A stretch of DNA of 64,000 nucleotides from JACRLW01 sp046349595 (GTDB lineage Bacteria; Planctomycetota; UBA1135; UBA2386), in contig JAXMCA010000002.1 of the NCBI GenBank assembly GCA_046349595.1, positions 930,001 to 994,000 on the forward strand, in the 5' to 3' direction. The position numbers and the translations under genes were made by a program. Positions within the stretch are counted from its first letter, which is position 1. The number at the start of each line of letters is the position of its first letter. Shown here piece after piece: positions 18,121-26,627 of this stretch. Under the pieces are notes generated by a model. That model was not told the origin of the DNA and searched no databases. It saw only the letters and a program-made list of their open reading frames with translations.

Positions 18121-18333
18121 GGCGCAGGGCGCGGTCGCGCATTCGACGATCGCGCTCGCCTGCGTGCACAGCCGCGCGCAGAACATCAAGGCAATACGCG
18201 CGAACCGCGGCTCGAAACCTTCGCGCCAGGGCACTGCCAATCGCCTTGCTGCGTCGCGTACTCGAGGGAATGTGTCGTTCGTTCCCAGGGCACTCTGCCG
18301 ATCCAGCAGGCGCCCGTTTCGAGCGACTTCCAA

Positions 18334-19215
18334 GTGCACCTCCAAGACGCGACCCTGGCCTTCGACGCGCAGCTCGCCGCCGACGGCCGTTCCCCACACA
18401 CCCGACGGCAATACGCGCGGCACGCGGCCGCCCTGGGCCGCTGGTTGGCCCGTACGCGCCGTTCGACCGACCTCGCGCGCCTCGACCACCGCGATCTGGC
18501 GGCGTTCGTCGCCGCCCCTGAGGCGCGCTGTCGCCCCGACGGCGCCGAGAAGCGAGCGACGAGCACCAACGCGTTGAGGACCTCGCTGCGCACGCTGTTC
18601 GCCTACCTCGCTGACTCCGGACTCCTGCCCAGCAACCCGGCACGGGTGCTACGAAGAGCACGCTGCGTCCCACCGCCGCCGCAGGTCTTAGAACCCGATG
18701 ATGAAGCACGCATCTTGGCGGCCATCGACGCCGACGGCAGCGCCACGGCCCGCCGCGATCGTGCGCTCATCGTCTTGCTGGTCGGTGCCGGACTTCGGAT
18801 CTCGCCAGCCCTGCACCTTCGGATCGAGGATGTCGACCTGGTCCGCGCATCCGCTCGCGTCGCCAGCGACAAGAACGACCACGCCCACGAGGTAATCTTG
18901 TCGCCACCTGTAGTCGCCGCGCTTCGAGAGCATCTCGCCGATCGACTCGAGGGACCGGTGTTCGAGGGTCAGGATGGCGAGGCACTGACCGTGCGGCATG
19001 CACAGAGGCGATTCTCGAGTTGGCTGGCGAAGGCGGGCGTGACTCGGCACGTGACTCTGCACAGCTGCAGGCACGCCTTCGCCACCCGACTCCTGGCGCG
19101 GTGCGGAAACCTCCGGCTGGTTCAGCAGGCCTTGGGTCACCGCTCGATCGCGAGCACGACGACCTACGCCCAGGTCGATGTCGCAGAGGTTCGTCGGGCA
19201 CTCGGAGCGAACTGA
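18334..19215 (+). CDS. XerC/XerD-like tyrosine recombinase
   Basis: About 293 residues. The N-terminal SAM-like core-binding domain includes SPHTRRQYARHAAALGRWL. The catalytic domain has R155 (GAGLR), K180 (SDKNDH), H243-x-x-R246 (HSCRHAFA), H269 (LGHRS) and Y278 (STTTYAQV), a complete set, so the enzyme should be active. The GTG at 18334 is the first listed start, but the frame is open upstream and a slightly longer N-terminus is possible. It is of the short Xer type and differs from the 408-residue integrase at 24558, so the element has two recombinases; this one may resolve dimers, or belong to an older insertion. The 213 bases before it (18121-18333) show no gene. Confidence 0.85.
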   Translation: MHLQDATLAFDAQLAADGRSPHTRRQYARHAAALGRWLARTRRSTDLARLDHRDLAAFVAAPEARCRPDGAEKRATSTNALRTSLRTLFAYLADSGLLPSNPARVLRRARCVPPPPQVLEPDDEARILAAIDADGSATARRDRALIVLLVGAGLRISPALHLRIEDVDLVRASARVASDKNDHAHEVILSPPVVAALREHLADRLEGPVFEGQDGEALTVRHAQRRFSSWLAKAGVTRHVTLHSCRHAFATRLLARCGNLRLVQQALGHRSIASTTTYAQVDVAEVRRALGAN

Positions 19216-19263
19216 GCTGGCCAACCACCCGAGTCCTTCACGCCGCCTGCGTGATCAGGGAGG

Positions 19264-20085
19264 ATGTCAGTTCGAGGGCGACACCCGCCGCCAACTCGAC
19301 AAGTTCCAAGAGATCATTCCAAGGTGGGCGACGACGACCCGGTTCTGCGACGGCACCTCGATGCCGTACAGGGAGACCACCCCCTCGAGTTCTTGCGCGT
19401 GGTCGAGGCGGACGGCGTCGCTCTGGGCCGGATCAGTTTGCGGCTGGATGACGTTGGTCGGAAAGCACTCGTTGCAATCCAGAGCTACTGCAGGCGATGG
19501 AGAAGCGAGGGTGGTCCGCACGAAGACACGCAGCCTCCTTTGCCAGTAGGTGGCGACCTGTGGGAGATCCATCAGTGGCGCGCTGATCGGTCGGGTCATC
19601 CCGAACTGCTCCCCTGGAACGCACCGCAGATTCAGCACATGCGAGGTATCTGGGCGGGAGTCCTCGAGCGCCTTCTTGCGGGATCCGAGCGACCTGTGGA
19701 ACCCTGCGCCACCCAGGAAGATCCAAGATCTCCGCCGGAGTCCCCCGCGCTGAGGACTCAGGCGGCCGATGAGGCTCCGGATCGCGCCGATTCCTCATCG
19801 GAGTCCGACACCGGGGAGGCGGCCCATGCAGACCCGACCCACTGGGTTCCGGTGTCGTTCTGCATCCAAGAGTCGAACCCTTTGCTCCGCGATCACAAAG
19901 CAGTCAGCCGATTCTGCGAGAAGTACGGCGTCCCAATGCGCCGGCGCGGACAGAATCGCCGTGACGTCAACCTGGATGCGTTCCGGGAAGTTCTCCGGAA
20001 GATCGAGGAGCAAGTCGACGACCTGAGCACTTTCGCTGACAGGGTGCTCACCGAGCGGAGGCGGAAGCAAGGGCTGCAGGACTGA
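19264..20085 (+). CDS. Hypothetical protein with DNA-binding-like C-terminus, start unresolved
   Basis: Up to 273 residues. Two parts look coding: an N-terminal region (EFLRVVEADGVALGRISLRL, RKALVAIQSYCRRW) and a C-terminal 80 residues (HWVPVSFCIQESNPLLRDHK, AVSRFCEKYGVPMRRRGQNR), joined by an acidic, Pro/Ser-rich linker. The C-terminal part resembles a small MerR/homeodomain-like helix-turn-helix with a basic arm and ends in a charged helix. A GTG at 19324 is a good alternative start. It ends only 11 bases before the palindromic half-site cluster at 20097, so it could encode the protein that binds it. No function is recognised. Confidence 0.5.
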   Translation: MSVRGRHPPPTRQVPRDHSKVGDDDPVLRRHLDAVQGDHPLEFLRVVEADGVALGRISLRLDDVGRKALVAIQSYCRRWRSEGGPHEDTQPPLPVGGDLWEIHQWRADRSGHPELLPWNAPQIQHMRGIWAGVLERLLAGSERPVEPCATQEDPRSPPESPALRTQAADEAPDRADSSSESDTGEAAHADPTHWVPVSFCIQESNPLLRDHKAVSRFCEKYGVPMRRRGQNRRDVNLDAFREVLRKIEEQVDDLSTFADRVLTERRRKQGLQD

Positions 20086-20096
20086 TCGCAGCTCCT

Positions 20097-20186
20097 GCCA
20101 GTAGGAATCCTACTGGCCAGCTACTGGCGGCCAGTTGACGCCAGTCCCGCACCGTTGCTGGGCGAGTGGCGCGCGCTACTGGCGGC
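20097..20186. repeat. Cluster of TACTGGC/GCCAGT half-sites (iteron- or operator-like)
   Basis: A perfect 21-bp palindrome with a single central A lies at 20097-20117 (arms GCCAGTAGGA and TCCTACTGGC). A second inverted pair, ACTGG-CGG-CCAGT, lies at 20123-20135. GCCAGT recurs at 20140-20145. The 11-mer CTACTGGCGGC occurs at 20121-20131 and again 55 bases later at 20176-20186. That makes at least six copies of one half-site within 90 bases, directly before the primase-helicase gene. Such clusters are typical of replication origins of integrative elements and plasmids, or of multi-site operators. Confidence 0.5.
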
Positions 20187-20441
20187 GGGCAGGCGTTGAC
20201 TCCGATTCCTGTACTTGGTGCGCGTCGTGAACGCGCCGCACATCTCGTCCCTGCTGCTCTTCAAGGCCGCGGATCCGTTCCATCACCCACGCGGCCTCCC
20301 AGACTCCCCACGCCTGCCCTCGCTAGCCGCCGAGGAAGCCGGGGTCGCGCGCGACCGGCTGCACCTCTCCAGCCTGCCGCCTGCGGGGCCGAGGCAGTCG
20401 ATTCAGCGCCCCGCGGACACCGACACGACGGAACCAATTGG

Positions 20442-20460
20442 GACTGTACTTAGTACAGTC
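20442..20460. promoter_or_regulatory. 19-bp perfect palindrome upstream of the primase-helicase gene
   Basis: GACTGTACT, a central T, then AGTACAGTC. The CTGT...ACAG arms recall a LexA-type box, but the spacing is 7 rather than the 8 bases of the classical enterobacterial box, so the binder is unknown. It ends 75 bases before the ATG chosen for the primase-helicase, a sensible place for a repressor site. Confidence 0.45.
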
Positions 20461-20535
20461 ACTTCCCGTTCCATCGTGTCGCCCGCCGGTGCGACACCGA
20501 ACAGCGGGCGAGGGGCCACGTCGAGCCCAGCGCCG

Positions 20536-23500
20536 ATGTCGATCAGCGTCGGCGGACCGATCACGAACACCCGCGCTCGCCGGGTGACCATCGCACGCTC
20601 TGCGGCAGCGCTGGCTCGCACCCTCGACGAGGCTGGCCGCCCCGAACAGTCCCAGCCGTGGTGGTCGCCCTGCCTGTGGCGGGAAAACCGACGCCTCGGG
20701 GCCAACTGGTCGGGAACCGATTGCTTGGCGCTCGACGTCGATCACGACGACCGCCGGGCCCTGACCCCGGACGAGCGCAGCGCGCTTCACCAGCTGCTTC
20801 CCCGACTCCCCGGAAGCGTCTTCTACCACACACCCAAGGGCTTTCGTGTCGTCGCGATCCTCAGCCGACCGGTCGACGACCAGGAGCTTGTCCAGCGCGC
20901 CCAGCTCGGATTCGCCGAGGTGATCGCGCGGGCTACTGCTTCGTTGGCCTGGCTGCACGTCGATCGGAGTGTCACCGCCGATGCGGCTGCACGCGCCCTC
21001 TACACGCCCCGGGGCAACGCCAAGCCCGAGAAGGAGCCTCATCCCCGGGACTTCCCGACGCTCGTCCTGAGCGAGGTGCTCTTCGACGTCGACGAACTCG
21101 CCGCCCTCGCACCGCCGCCAACTCCCAGGGCACCGAAGCCCCCGCGAGTCGTGCCAACTCGCCGGGCTGCCGGATCGGCTCGAGCCAGCTCGAGCCTCGA
21201 CGAGGCTGCGCAGCGCTGGAACGCGGATCATCGACGCAGCTTCCTGGACCCGGACCGCGAGTGTCCTGCGTGCGGCCACCGCGGCTGCTTCGGCCCCCTG
21301 CCGGACAATCAGGACCGCTGGTTCTGCTTCTCCGCGAACCACGAAGCCGACTCCGGCGGCTGCGGCTTGCCAGCACCATCCCTCCAAGGCTGGAGCGGTG
21401 ATGCGCTCGACCTCGAAGCGCGCCAGCGCGGCCTGAGCCGCGTCGAGGTGCTGCGGCAGGACGGCTACCTCGACCGCCTCCGGCACGAACCCAGACCGTC
21501 GGCTCCCGGGCAGACCAAGCCCGTGGCTGGTCCGACACCCGGATCGATCATCGTCTCCGAGTTCGGGGAGGCTCACGCGCACGTCTCGGCAGCGCTGAGG
21601 TCTTGGGCGATCGGCGACAAGTCGAAGCAGATCGTTGGCGCGACTGGATCGGGAAAGACCACCGCCGCACGGCGCGAGAGCTTCCACCGACTTCGTCGCG
21701 GCCAGATCCGCATCGGGATCCTGGCCGAGCACACCGCCGACCTGGTGATGGAGAAGGCGAAGGCTGCGCGAGACGAGTCCGCCGACGACGGCGCGGTGGA
21801 GGTCGTCGAACTCCTCGGGGCCCGGCCTGGGCCAACCCACGGCTTCCTCTGCTCCCACCCCGAGCACCGCGCAGAGTTCGCCGAGTTGGGTGTCTTCGCC
21901 TGCGAGGGATGCCCCTTGTTCCGCAACAAGCAGTGCGAGACCCAGCCCGGCAACTACCGACACGACAGTGCGGACGCGATGGAGCGCATCAGGACCAGCT
22001 CCCGCGTCCTCGTCGTCACGACGCACGCACGGCTCCCGATGCTGCTGCGGGATCTTGGCGCACGGCTGAACGCGCCTGACCACGAGTCGCCTCCAAACCT
22101 CCTGGACCATCTTGCGCTGGTCATCGACGACGACGGGCGGACGGCGGGCGGATTGCTTCTCGATCAGGTGCTCCAGGCCGACATCGTGGAGAGTGCACTC
22201 GATCACGCGGATCGACTTCTCGCGAAGGTGGATCTGCGCGCAGCATGGAACGCCCTCGAACGGGGAACGATGGTTGTCCCCGACGTGGTGCTTGCCGACA
22301 TCGTGAGGCGGGTCCTGCGGGCGATCGAGGCAACGACGACGGACAGCCAACCGATCCGCGCCGTACTCGAAGAACTGACGTCGACCCAAGCCGGCTTCCT
22401 GCGGGCACTGCACGACGGTCGGCTCGAACCGCCGTGGACCAGCTTTGAACGGCCAGGTCAGGGAGATGGCGAGGATCGTCGACCTGCACTCTCCGACCTC
22501 TGCATCCGCCTGCTGCGGCTCGAACACCTGCAGCACGGCGTGACGGTCACGCCAATCACTTACAAGAAGCGGGTGCTGCGCTGGAGCGTCCGCGTCGCCA
22601 ACGTGGAACTCGCCGCGCTCGCCCGCGCCGGGCGCGTGTGCTGGTTGTCGATCGGGGCACTGCCAACCCAGCTCACCGAGTTGTTCGACATCGAGTCCGC
22701 CCTGCTCGAGTCCCGGCCCACATCGCTGACGACGCTTGCGGTGTCCGATTTTCGCTTCGGCCGACTGCAGGGGCCGATCGTGAATGCGACCTACCTCGCC
22801 GTGCATGAGTGCGCCGTCAGTGAAGGCATCAAGTTCGAAGGTCTGCGGTTTCAGAAACCTGGCGGCATTCTGCGGAAGTCCGACCGCGACACCTTCGCCA
22901 AGACATCTCCCACCGCGTACGACGCCTGCGGTCACTACGGAGCCGCTCACAGCGCGACGGACCGCTTCGCTGACCGCGATGTGTTCGTCATCGGCAGGCA
23001 CTTCCTGCCGATGGGAACCATCCAGCACCATGCACGGGCCCTTCGACGAGCCTTTCCAGGCCTTCCTCCCGTGGCTTACGCGCCAGGCGCGTCCGCGACG
23101 ATCGAAGCGCTGGTCGGCTGGTGGGGCCAGCCCGAACACTGGCCCGGAAGAGTGTTCATCGATCCCCTCGAAGCGGACATCCATGAGGCCTGGCGACGAC
23201 AGCACTTGGTGAACGCCGCCGGGCGTATCCGCGCGCTCTCCGGTTCCGAGCGCAAGCTCCTGATCATTCTGGATCGAGATCCGTGTCCTGGACTGTTCGT
23301 GGACCGAGAACTCAATCTGCACGACCTGGTGTCGCTTCTCGATCTCCAGGGCGAGGACATCGCCCGCGCGATTCAGGCCTGCGCCGACGAAGCTGAGCAA
23401 CGAGCAAGGTCAGCAGGTCGCGAGCGTGAAGACCCGGAGAACCCGCTCGTGGCCGTCGCAGAGGCCATCATCGCGCGGTGGATCTCGAGCTTTGGAGTCG

Positions 23501-23985
23501 CCCCCACCCTCAAGGTTCTGCGCTCCGAACTCGCGGGCAGGGGTGTGATCCTGTCGCGGGACGAAGTGAGAGCGCTACGCGCGGAGGTCGAGGCTCGCAA
23601 GAAGCGCGACCAACAGTCGGGTGAAGAACCTCAGCCTTCCCCGGAGAGTGCACAGTGCAGCCTTGGCGCTCATCTCGTGGCACTCCTGCCCACTGCATCC
23701 GCCATCGCGCATCGGACAGGGGTTTCGGAGCGGACCGTCGAGCGCCGACTCGCCGAGATCCGAGACTGGCTCTCCGGCGGTCCACCGCCGATCCTCAGCC
23801 GAAGCCACGCGCAGAGGAACTGGATCGACATCATTCGTGCGATTCGCAGCCTGATGACCGAAGCGGGCACGTGGTCGGGCCTCGCGTCTCATCCATTCGC
23901 CGACGCAGCCAGCTTCGAGTTCGGAGACGCGGATCAAGCCGCAGCGACCGGGGAAAGAGTCGATGCGACCGAGGAGCGTCCATGA
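20536..23985 (+). CDS. Primase-helicase fusion (AEP-like primase, zinc finger, Cys-cluster helicase)
   Basis: 1149 residues from the ATG at 20536; GTG at 20476 is possible, and the frame is open to 20215 but that stretch holds the palindrome. Residues about 60-170 fit an archaeo-eukaryotic-type primase: a DVDHDD metal motif (67-72), a YHTPKGFRVVAIL strand, and VDRSVTADAARALYTPRGN. A zinc finger follows near 243-277 (CPACGHRGCFG ... CFSANHE). The helicase part has Walker A GATGSGKTT at 368 and a Walker B-like LVIDDDG near 530. Between them lies a four-cysteine cluster (FLCSH, ACEGCPLF, NKQCE; about 438-466), in the position where XPD/DinG helicases carry Fe-S. The C-terminus has a helix-turn-helix (IAHRTGVSERTVERRLAEI). 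It most likely starts replication of the element. Its stop overlaps the next start (ATGA). Confidence 0.65.
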   Translation: MSISVGGPITNTRARRVTIARSAAALARTLDEAGRPEQSQPWWSPCLWRENRRLGANWSGTDCLALDVDHDDRRALTPDERSALHQLLPRLPGSVFYHTPKGFRVVAILSRPVDDQELVQRAQLGFAEVIARATASLAWLHVDRSVTADAAARALYTPRGNAKPEKEPHPRDFPTLVLSEVLFDVDELAALAPPPTPRAPKPPRVVPTRRAAGSARASSSLDEAAQRWNADHRRSFLDPDRECPACGHRGCFGPLPDNQDRWFCFSANHEADSGGCGLPAPSLQGWSGDALDLEARQRGLSRVEVLRQDGYLDRLRHEPRPSAPGQTKPVAGPTPGSIIVSEFGEAHAHVSAALRSWAIGDKSKQIVGATGSGKTTAARRESFHRLRRGQIRIGILAEHTADLVMEKAKAARDESADDGAVEVVELLGARPGPTHGFLCSHPEHRAEFAELGVFACEGCPLFRNKQCETQPGNYRHDSADAMERIRTSSRVLVVTTHARLPMLLRDLGARLNAPDHESPPNLLDHLALVIDDDGRTAGGLLLDQVLQADIVESALDHADRLLAKVDLRAAWNALERGTMVVPDVVLADIVRRVLRAIEATTTDSQPIRAVLEELTSTQAGFLRALHDGRLEPPWTSFERPGQGDGEDRRPALSDLCIRLLRLEHLQHGVTVTPITYKKRVLRWSVRVANVELAALARAGRVCWLSIGALPTQLTELFDIESALLESRPTSLTTLAVSDFRFGRLQGPIVNATYLAVHECAVSEGIKFEGLRFQKPGGILRKSDRDTFAKTSPTAYDACGHYGAAHSATDRFADRDVFVIGRHFLPMGTIQHHARALRRAFPGLPPVAYAPGASATIEALVGWWGQPEHWPGRVFIDPLEADIHEAWRRQHLVNAAGRIRALSGSERKLLIILDRDPCPGLFVDRELNLHDLVSLLDLQGEDIARAIQACADEAEQRARSAGREREDPENPLVAVAEAIIARWISSFGVAPTLKVLRSELAGRGVILSRDEVRALRAEVEARKKRDQQSGEEPQPSPESAQCSLGAHLVALLPTASAIAHRTGVSERTVERRLAEIRDWLSGGPPPILSRSHAQRNWIDIIRAIRSLMTEAGTWSGLASHPFADAASFEFGDADQAAATGERVDATEERP

Positions 23986-24278
23986 CCGCGCTCACTCTCT
24001 CCTCGGTGCGCTTCACGCGCGGTTCGGATCAGGACGTTCGAGCTGGCCTGCTCGGATTCGTGGAGTTCACGATCGGAGAGCGGCTGCGCATCGACGGGGT
24101 CACGGTGCGTCGAACACGCGACGGACGACTCGCGCTGAGCTTCCCGGCTCGTCGCGACCGTGCCGGTGTCGACCATCCCTTCATCCGCCCCATCGACGAC
24201 GCGACGCGACGCCTGCTCGAGAGCGCAGTCTTCGAAGCCCTCGGCATAGAGCCGAACGGAGGCCGCGATGGCTCCTGA
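23982..24278 (+). CDS. SpoVG-like protein
   Basis: 98 residues, ATG overlapping the primase-helicase stop. The pattern LLGFVEFTIGERLRIDGVTV, RDGRLALSFPAR and HPFIRPIDDATRRLLESAV follows SpoVG: beta strands, a GLxVxMPxxK-like central strand and a C-terminal helix. SpoVG proteins are small DNA/RNA-binding regulators; copies on mobile elements are common next to replication and integration genes. The fit is by pattern, since the central MPS/T motif reads SFP here. Confidence 0.55.
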   Translation: MTALTLSSVRFTRGSDQDVRAGLLGFVEFTIGERLRIDGVTVRRTRDGRLALSFPARRDRAGVDHPFIRPIDDATRRLLESAVFEALGIEPNGGRDGS

Positions 24279-24561
24279 TCCGTGGACTGCCATCGCCGAG
24301 GTTGCGCCCCTCGCCGCGCCATGCGACAGCCACCCTCTGGCCAACACAGCAAGGCCCGAAATCGCACTATCCGACCGGGCCGAGAACCTGCTCGTGACCG
24401 TGCCAGAAGGCGCTTCCCTACTGCGCGTCTCTGTCCGCAGTGTGTGGCGACTGATGGCTGACCCGGCTTCCGGCTTCCCCAAGCCCCGCCGCATTCGCGG
24501 ACGCACCCTGCTGGTGCGCGACGAGCTGCTCGCGTTCCTCGAAGTGGAGGCGCATCGATGA
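24268..24561 (+). CDS. AlpA/excisionase-like helix-turn-helix protein
   Basis: 97 residues, overlapping the SpoVG-like gene by 11 bases and the integrase by four (ATGA). The C-terminal half reads LLRVSVRSVWRLMADPASGF followed by PKPRRIRGRTLLVRDELLAFL. This is the MerR-type winged helix of AlpA/Xis proteins (recognition helix, then FPxPxxIxGRxLxxxxELxxWL). Small proteins of this type bend DNA at attachment sites to direct excision, or act as element regulators. Its place immediately before the integrase supports that role. The first 40 residues are variable and probably disordered. Confidence 0.75.
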   Translation: MAPDPWTAIAEVAPLAAPCDSHPLANTARPEIALSDRAENLLVTVPEGASLLRVSVRSVWRLMADPASGFPKPRRIRGRTLLVRDELLAFLEVEAHR

Positions 24562-25784
24562 CGCGCGCCGCGTCCGCCCACTGGACCGGCAACCCGTACC
24601 GGAGACCGAACAGCCCCTACTGGCACATCGTCTTCGAAGACGCCAGCGGCATCGTGCGCCGTCGCTCGACGAAGTCCACCGACCTGCGGATCGCGCGCCG
24701 TTTCCTCGACGAGACGCTGCGCGAGGTCGAGCAGACCAAGAGCGGCGACGTCGATCGATTCGCCGCGCTGCGAACCAAGCCGATCCAGGACATCGTCGAG
24801 GAGTACAAGGCGACGCTCGCAGCCAACCAGGCCGCGCCGCGCTACGTGCGGGGCACTGTCCGGATGCTTCGGCAGTTCCTCTCATTCGCGAAGGTGCGCA
24901 CGCTGCCCGATCTGCACATCGCCGACGCCGAACGCTTCGTCACGTCGATCCGCGCCAAGCGGAGCGCCAAGACCCGCGATCACTACGCGTCCTCGCTGCG
25001 CAGCTTCTCGCGCTGGCTCGAGCGCACCGGTCAATGGGACAGCGACCCGCTGCGGCGGTTGCCGGTCCGCACCTCGAACCGCGACAAGTTCCGCGTGTTC
25101 AAGCGCGTCTCGTTCCGCTTCGAGGAGGCCGAGAAGCTCGTCGAGGCTGCCTGGAAGCGATACCTCGCTGAGCGGGTGCTCGGCGGCAAGCAGGCGCACC
25201 CCGACTACGGCGAAGAGGTCCGCGATCGCCAGGTGCTGTACTGGTTCGCGCTCACCACCGCGTTCCGCGCCAACGAGTGCGCGTCGATCCGCTGGGAGGA
25301 CCTCAGCCTCGACGGCGCACGCCCCTCGGCTCGGCTCGATGGGAAGTTCACGAAGAGCGGCGACGACGCAGTGATTCCTCTGCAGAGCTTCGTCGTCGAG
25401 ACGCTCCGGCACATGCATGCACGCCGCGACGCGCTACGCGCCAGGCTCGGCAAGGACCGCGTGCTCGACACGGAGCGCGTCTTCCACGTGCCTTCCAAGA
25501 TCGCCGAACTGGTCCGCAAGGATGCCGAGTTCGCTGGGCTCACGTCGGAGCGCGGCGCCACTCCGAAGCGCGTCGACTTCCACTGCCTGCGCAAGAGCTG
25601 CGCGCGGATCCTGGTCGAGCTGAAGGTCCACCCGAAGGTGATCCAGCAGGTCCTGCGGCACTCCGACATCCGCCTGACGATGGACCTCTACGGTGAACTC
25701 GGGCAGGACGATCTGTTCAGGGAGGTGCCGGGGGTGTTTCCGGTGCCGAGGATGTTCGCGGCCAATTCGACGACTGCGGGATAG
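24558..25784 (+). CDS. Tyrosine-type integrase of the mobile element
   Basis: 408 residues. The N-terminus (GNPYRRPNSPYWHIVFED) is an arm-binding-like region, followed by a SAM-like core-binding domain (about 75-165). Catalytic residues are R237 (TAFRANE), K266 (FTKSGDD), H342-x-x-R345 (HCLRKS), H368 (LRHSD) and Y378 (MDLYGE), so the set is complete. This is the phage/ICE type. It is translated with the excisionase-like gene (ATGA overlap) and ends the run of element genes; integrases usually sit next to one attachment site, so an att site may lie within about 25785-25874. I saw no tRNA or obvious direct repeat there. Confidence 0.9.
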   Translation: MTRAASAHWTGNPYRRPNSPYWHIVFEDASGIVRRRSTKSTDLRIARRFLDETLREVEQTKSGDVDRFAALRTKPIQDIVEEYKATLAANQAAPRYVRGTVRMLRQFLSFAKVRTLPDLHIADAERFVTSIRAKRSAKTRDHYASSLRSFSRWLERTGQWDSDPLRRLPVRTSNRDKFRVFKRVSFRFEEAEKLVEAAWKRYLAERVLGGKQAHPDYGEEVRDRQVLYWFALTTAFRANECASIRWEDLSLDGARPSARLDGKFTKSGDDAVIPLQSFVVETLRHMHARRDALRARLGKDRVLDTERVFHVPSKIAELVRKDAEFAGLTSERGATPKRVDFHCLRKSCARILVELKVHPKVIQQVLRHSDIRLTMDLYGELGQDDLFREVPGVFPVPRMFAANSTTAG

Positions 25785-25874
25785 AGTCGCGTCAGGCGCG
25801 GACCACCACGGAGTCCATGTCCCTCCGACGACTTCTCTTGGGGGTCGATTCGGACTCCAAGCGCCTACCCACCC

Positions 25875-26405
25875 TCAGTCCCTGTCGATCCCTCGCATGT
25901 AGTGCACTTGACCTCGTAGAGGGCGCTCGACATGCTGATGCCCAGCCCCATAGGAGAACTCAACTCTGTATGAGCCTCCACAGGTGATCTTCGACGCATC
26001 CTGAGTCGGATTGAAGTTGATGCCCCCAGCACCCGAAATGAAATCAATCCAGTTGTTCGGAGCGCCGTCGTGCACTTCTCGGTAATACCATTGCCCGCTA
26101 CAAGGAGCCACCAGATGGAAACGCAACTTGCCAGAGAGCGAACACCTGCTCTCCACAATGCATGGTGGATCTGGATACGTTTGAGGATCACAGTCGCCAC
26201 TTTCCGGCAATGGCAATTCGTCAAAGCTAATGCAACCACCGCCGTCGTCGGGCGTGCTCGGATTCTTGAGGCAGCCGGTCTCACAAACTCCACAAAGCAC
26301 CCGGCTGAAAGGGTTCGGCGGGGTGTCCGCCGAACGCAGCTTGAGAGCGAGAGAGAGAGCACTCACAGTCAAGAGTGCGACATAGAAGACGCTTTTCCGG
26401 GTCAT
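25875..26405 (-). CDS. Small exported cysteine-rich protein (paralogue of 32016-32495)
   Basis: 176 residues from the ATG at 26405, chosen because AAGGAG lies about 9 bases upstream; the frame runs further but without a ribosome site. Residues about 5-25 form a signal peptide or anchor (VFYVALLTVSALSLAL). The mature part has many cysteines (CGVCETGC and others) and a block CSLSGKLRFHLVAPC. The same C-x13-C block with F-x-LV-x-PC occurs in the protein at 32016, so the two are related. DNA here is visibly less GC-rich than the flanks. No known family is recognised; disulphide-rich exported cargo is the best description. Confidence 0.6.
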   Translation of the reverse strand: MTRKSVFYVALLTVSALSLALKLRSADTPPNPFSRVLCGVCETGCLKNPSTPDDGGGCISFDELPLPESGDCDPQTYPDPPCIVESRCSLSGKLRFHLVAPCSGQWYYREVHDGAPNNWIDFISGAGGINFNPTQDASKITCGGSYRVEFSYGAGHQHVERPLRGQVHYMRGIDRD

Positions 26406-26590
26406 CACGCAAGCTCCTTCTTGGCATGCGGTGCGCGGGGCTTGTCTCTCCCGCACACCTTAAACGCTCTCGTACACTAGCCCGAGAGGAAGGCTATTAT
26501 CTGGTTCCCGATTTCGATTACGCAGCTAGCGGAGAATGTCCTTAACGACCTGCGCGAGCCCCTGCCGTACTCCCTCGTAATTCGAGCCTC

Positions 26591-26627
26591 GTTCACGCGC
26601 GTAATCCGTGGAGGAAGTCACGGTCGG
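26591..26627 (+). repeat. Left imperfect terminal inverted repeat of the two-DDE transposon
   Basis: Read on the plus strand, this stretch (from GTTCACGCGCG) contains AATCC, TGGAGGAAGTCA and CGGTC in that order. The minus strand from 30022 has AATCC, TGGATGAAGTCA and CGGTC with nearly the same spacing. The match is imperfect, with small gaps. It overlaps the stop codon of the last transposase gene, as expected for a compact insertion sequence. Confidence 0.45.

Noticed and set aside
20121..20186. CRISPR array from repeated CTACTGGCGGC
   Set aside because: Repeats are only 11 bases, irregularly spaced and partly in opposite orientation; no Cas genes are present.
20323..23400. 1025-residue open frame on the minus strand opposite the primase-helicase
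   Set aside because: It is the mirror of a GC-rich gene: no domain is recognisable, while the plus strand has Walker, zinc-finger and primase motifs and overlapping start/stop links with its neighbours.
25785..25874. Attachment site for the 24558 integrase
   Set aside because: I looked for a tRNA end or a direct repeat and found none that I could defend, so no att feature is listed.
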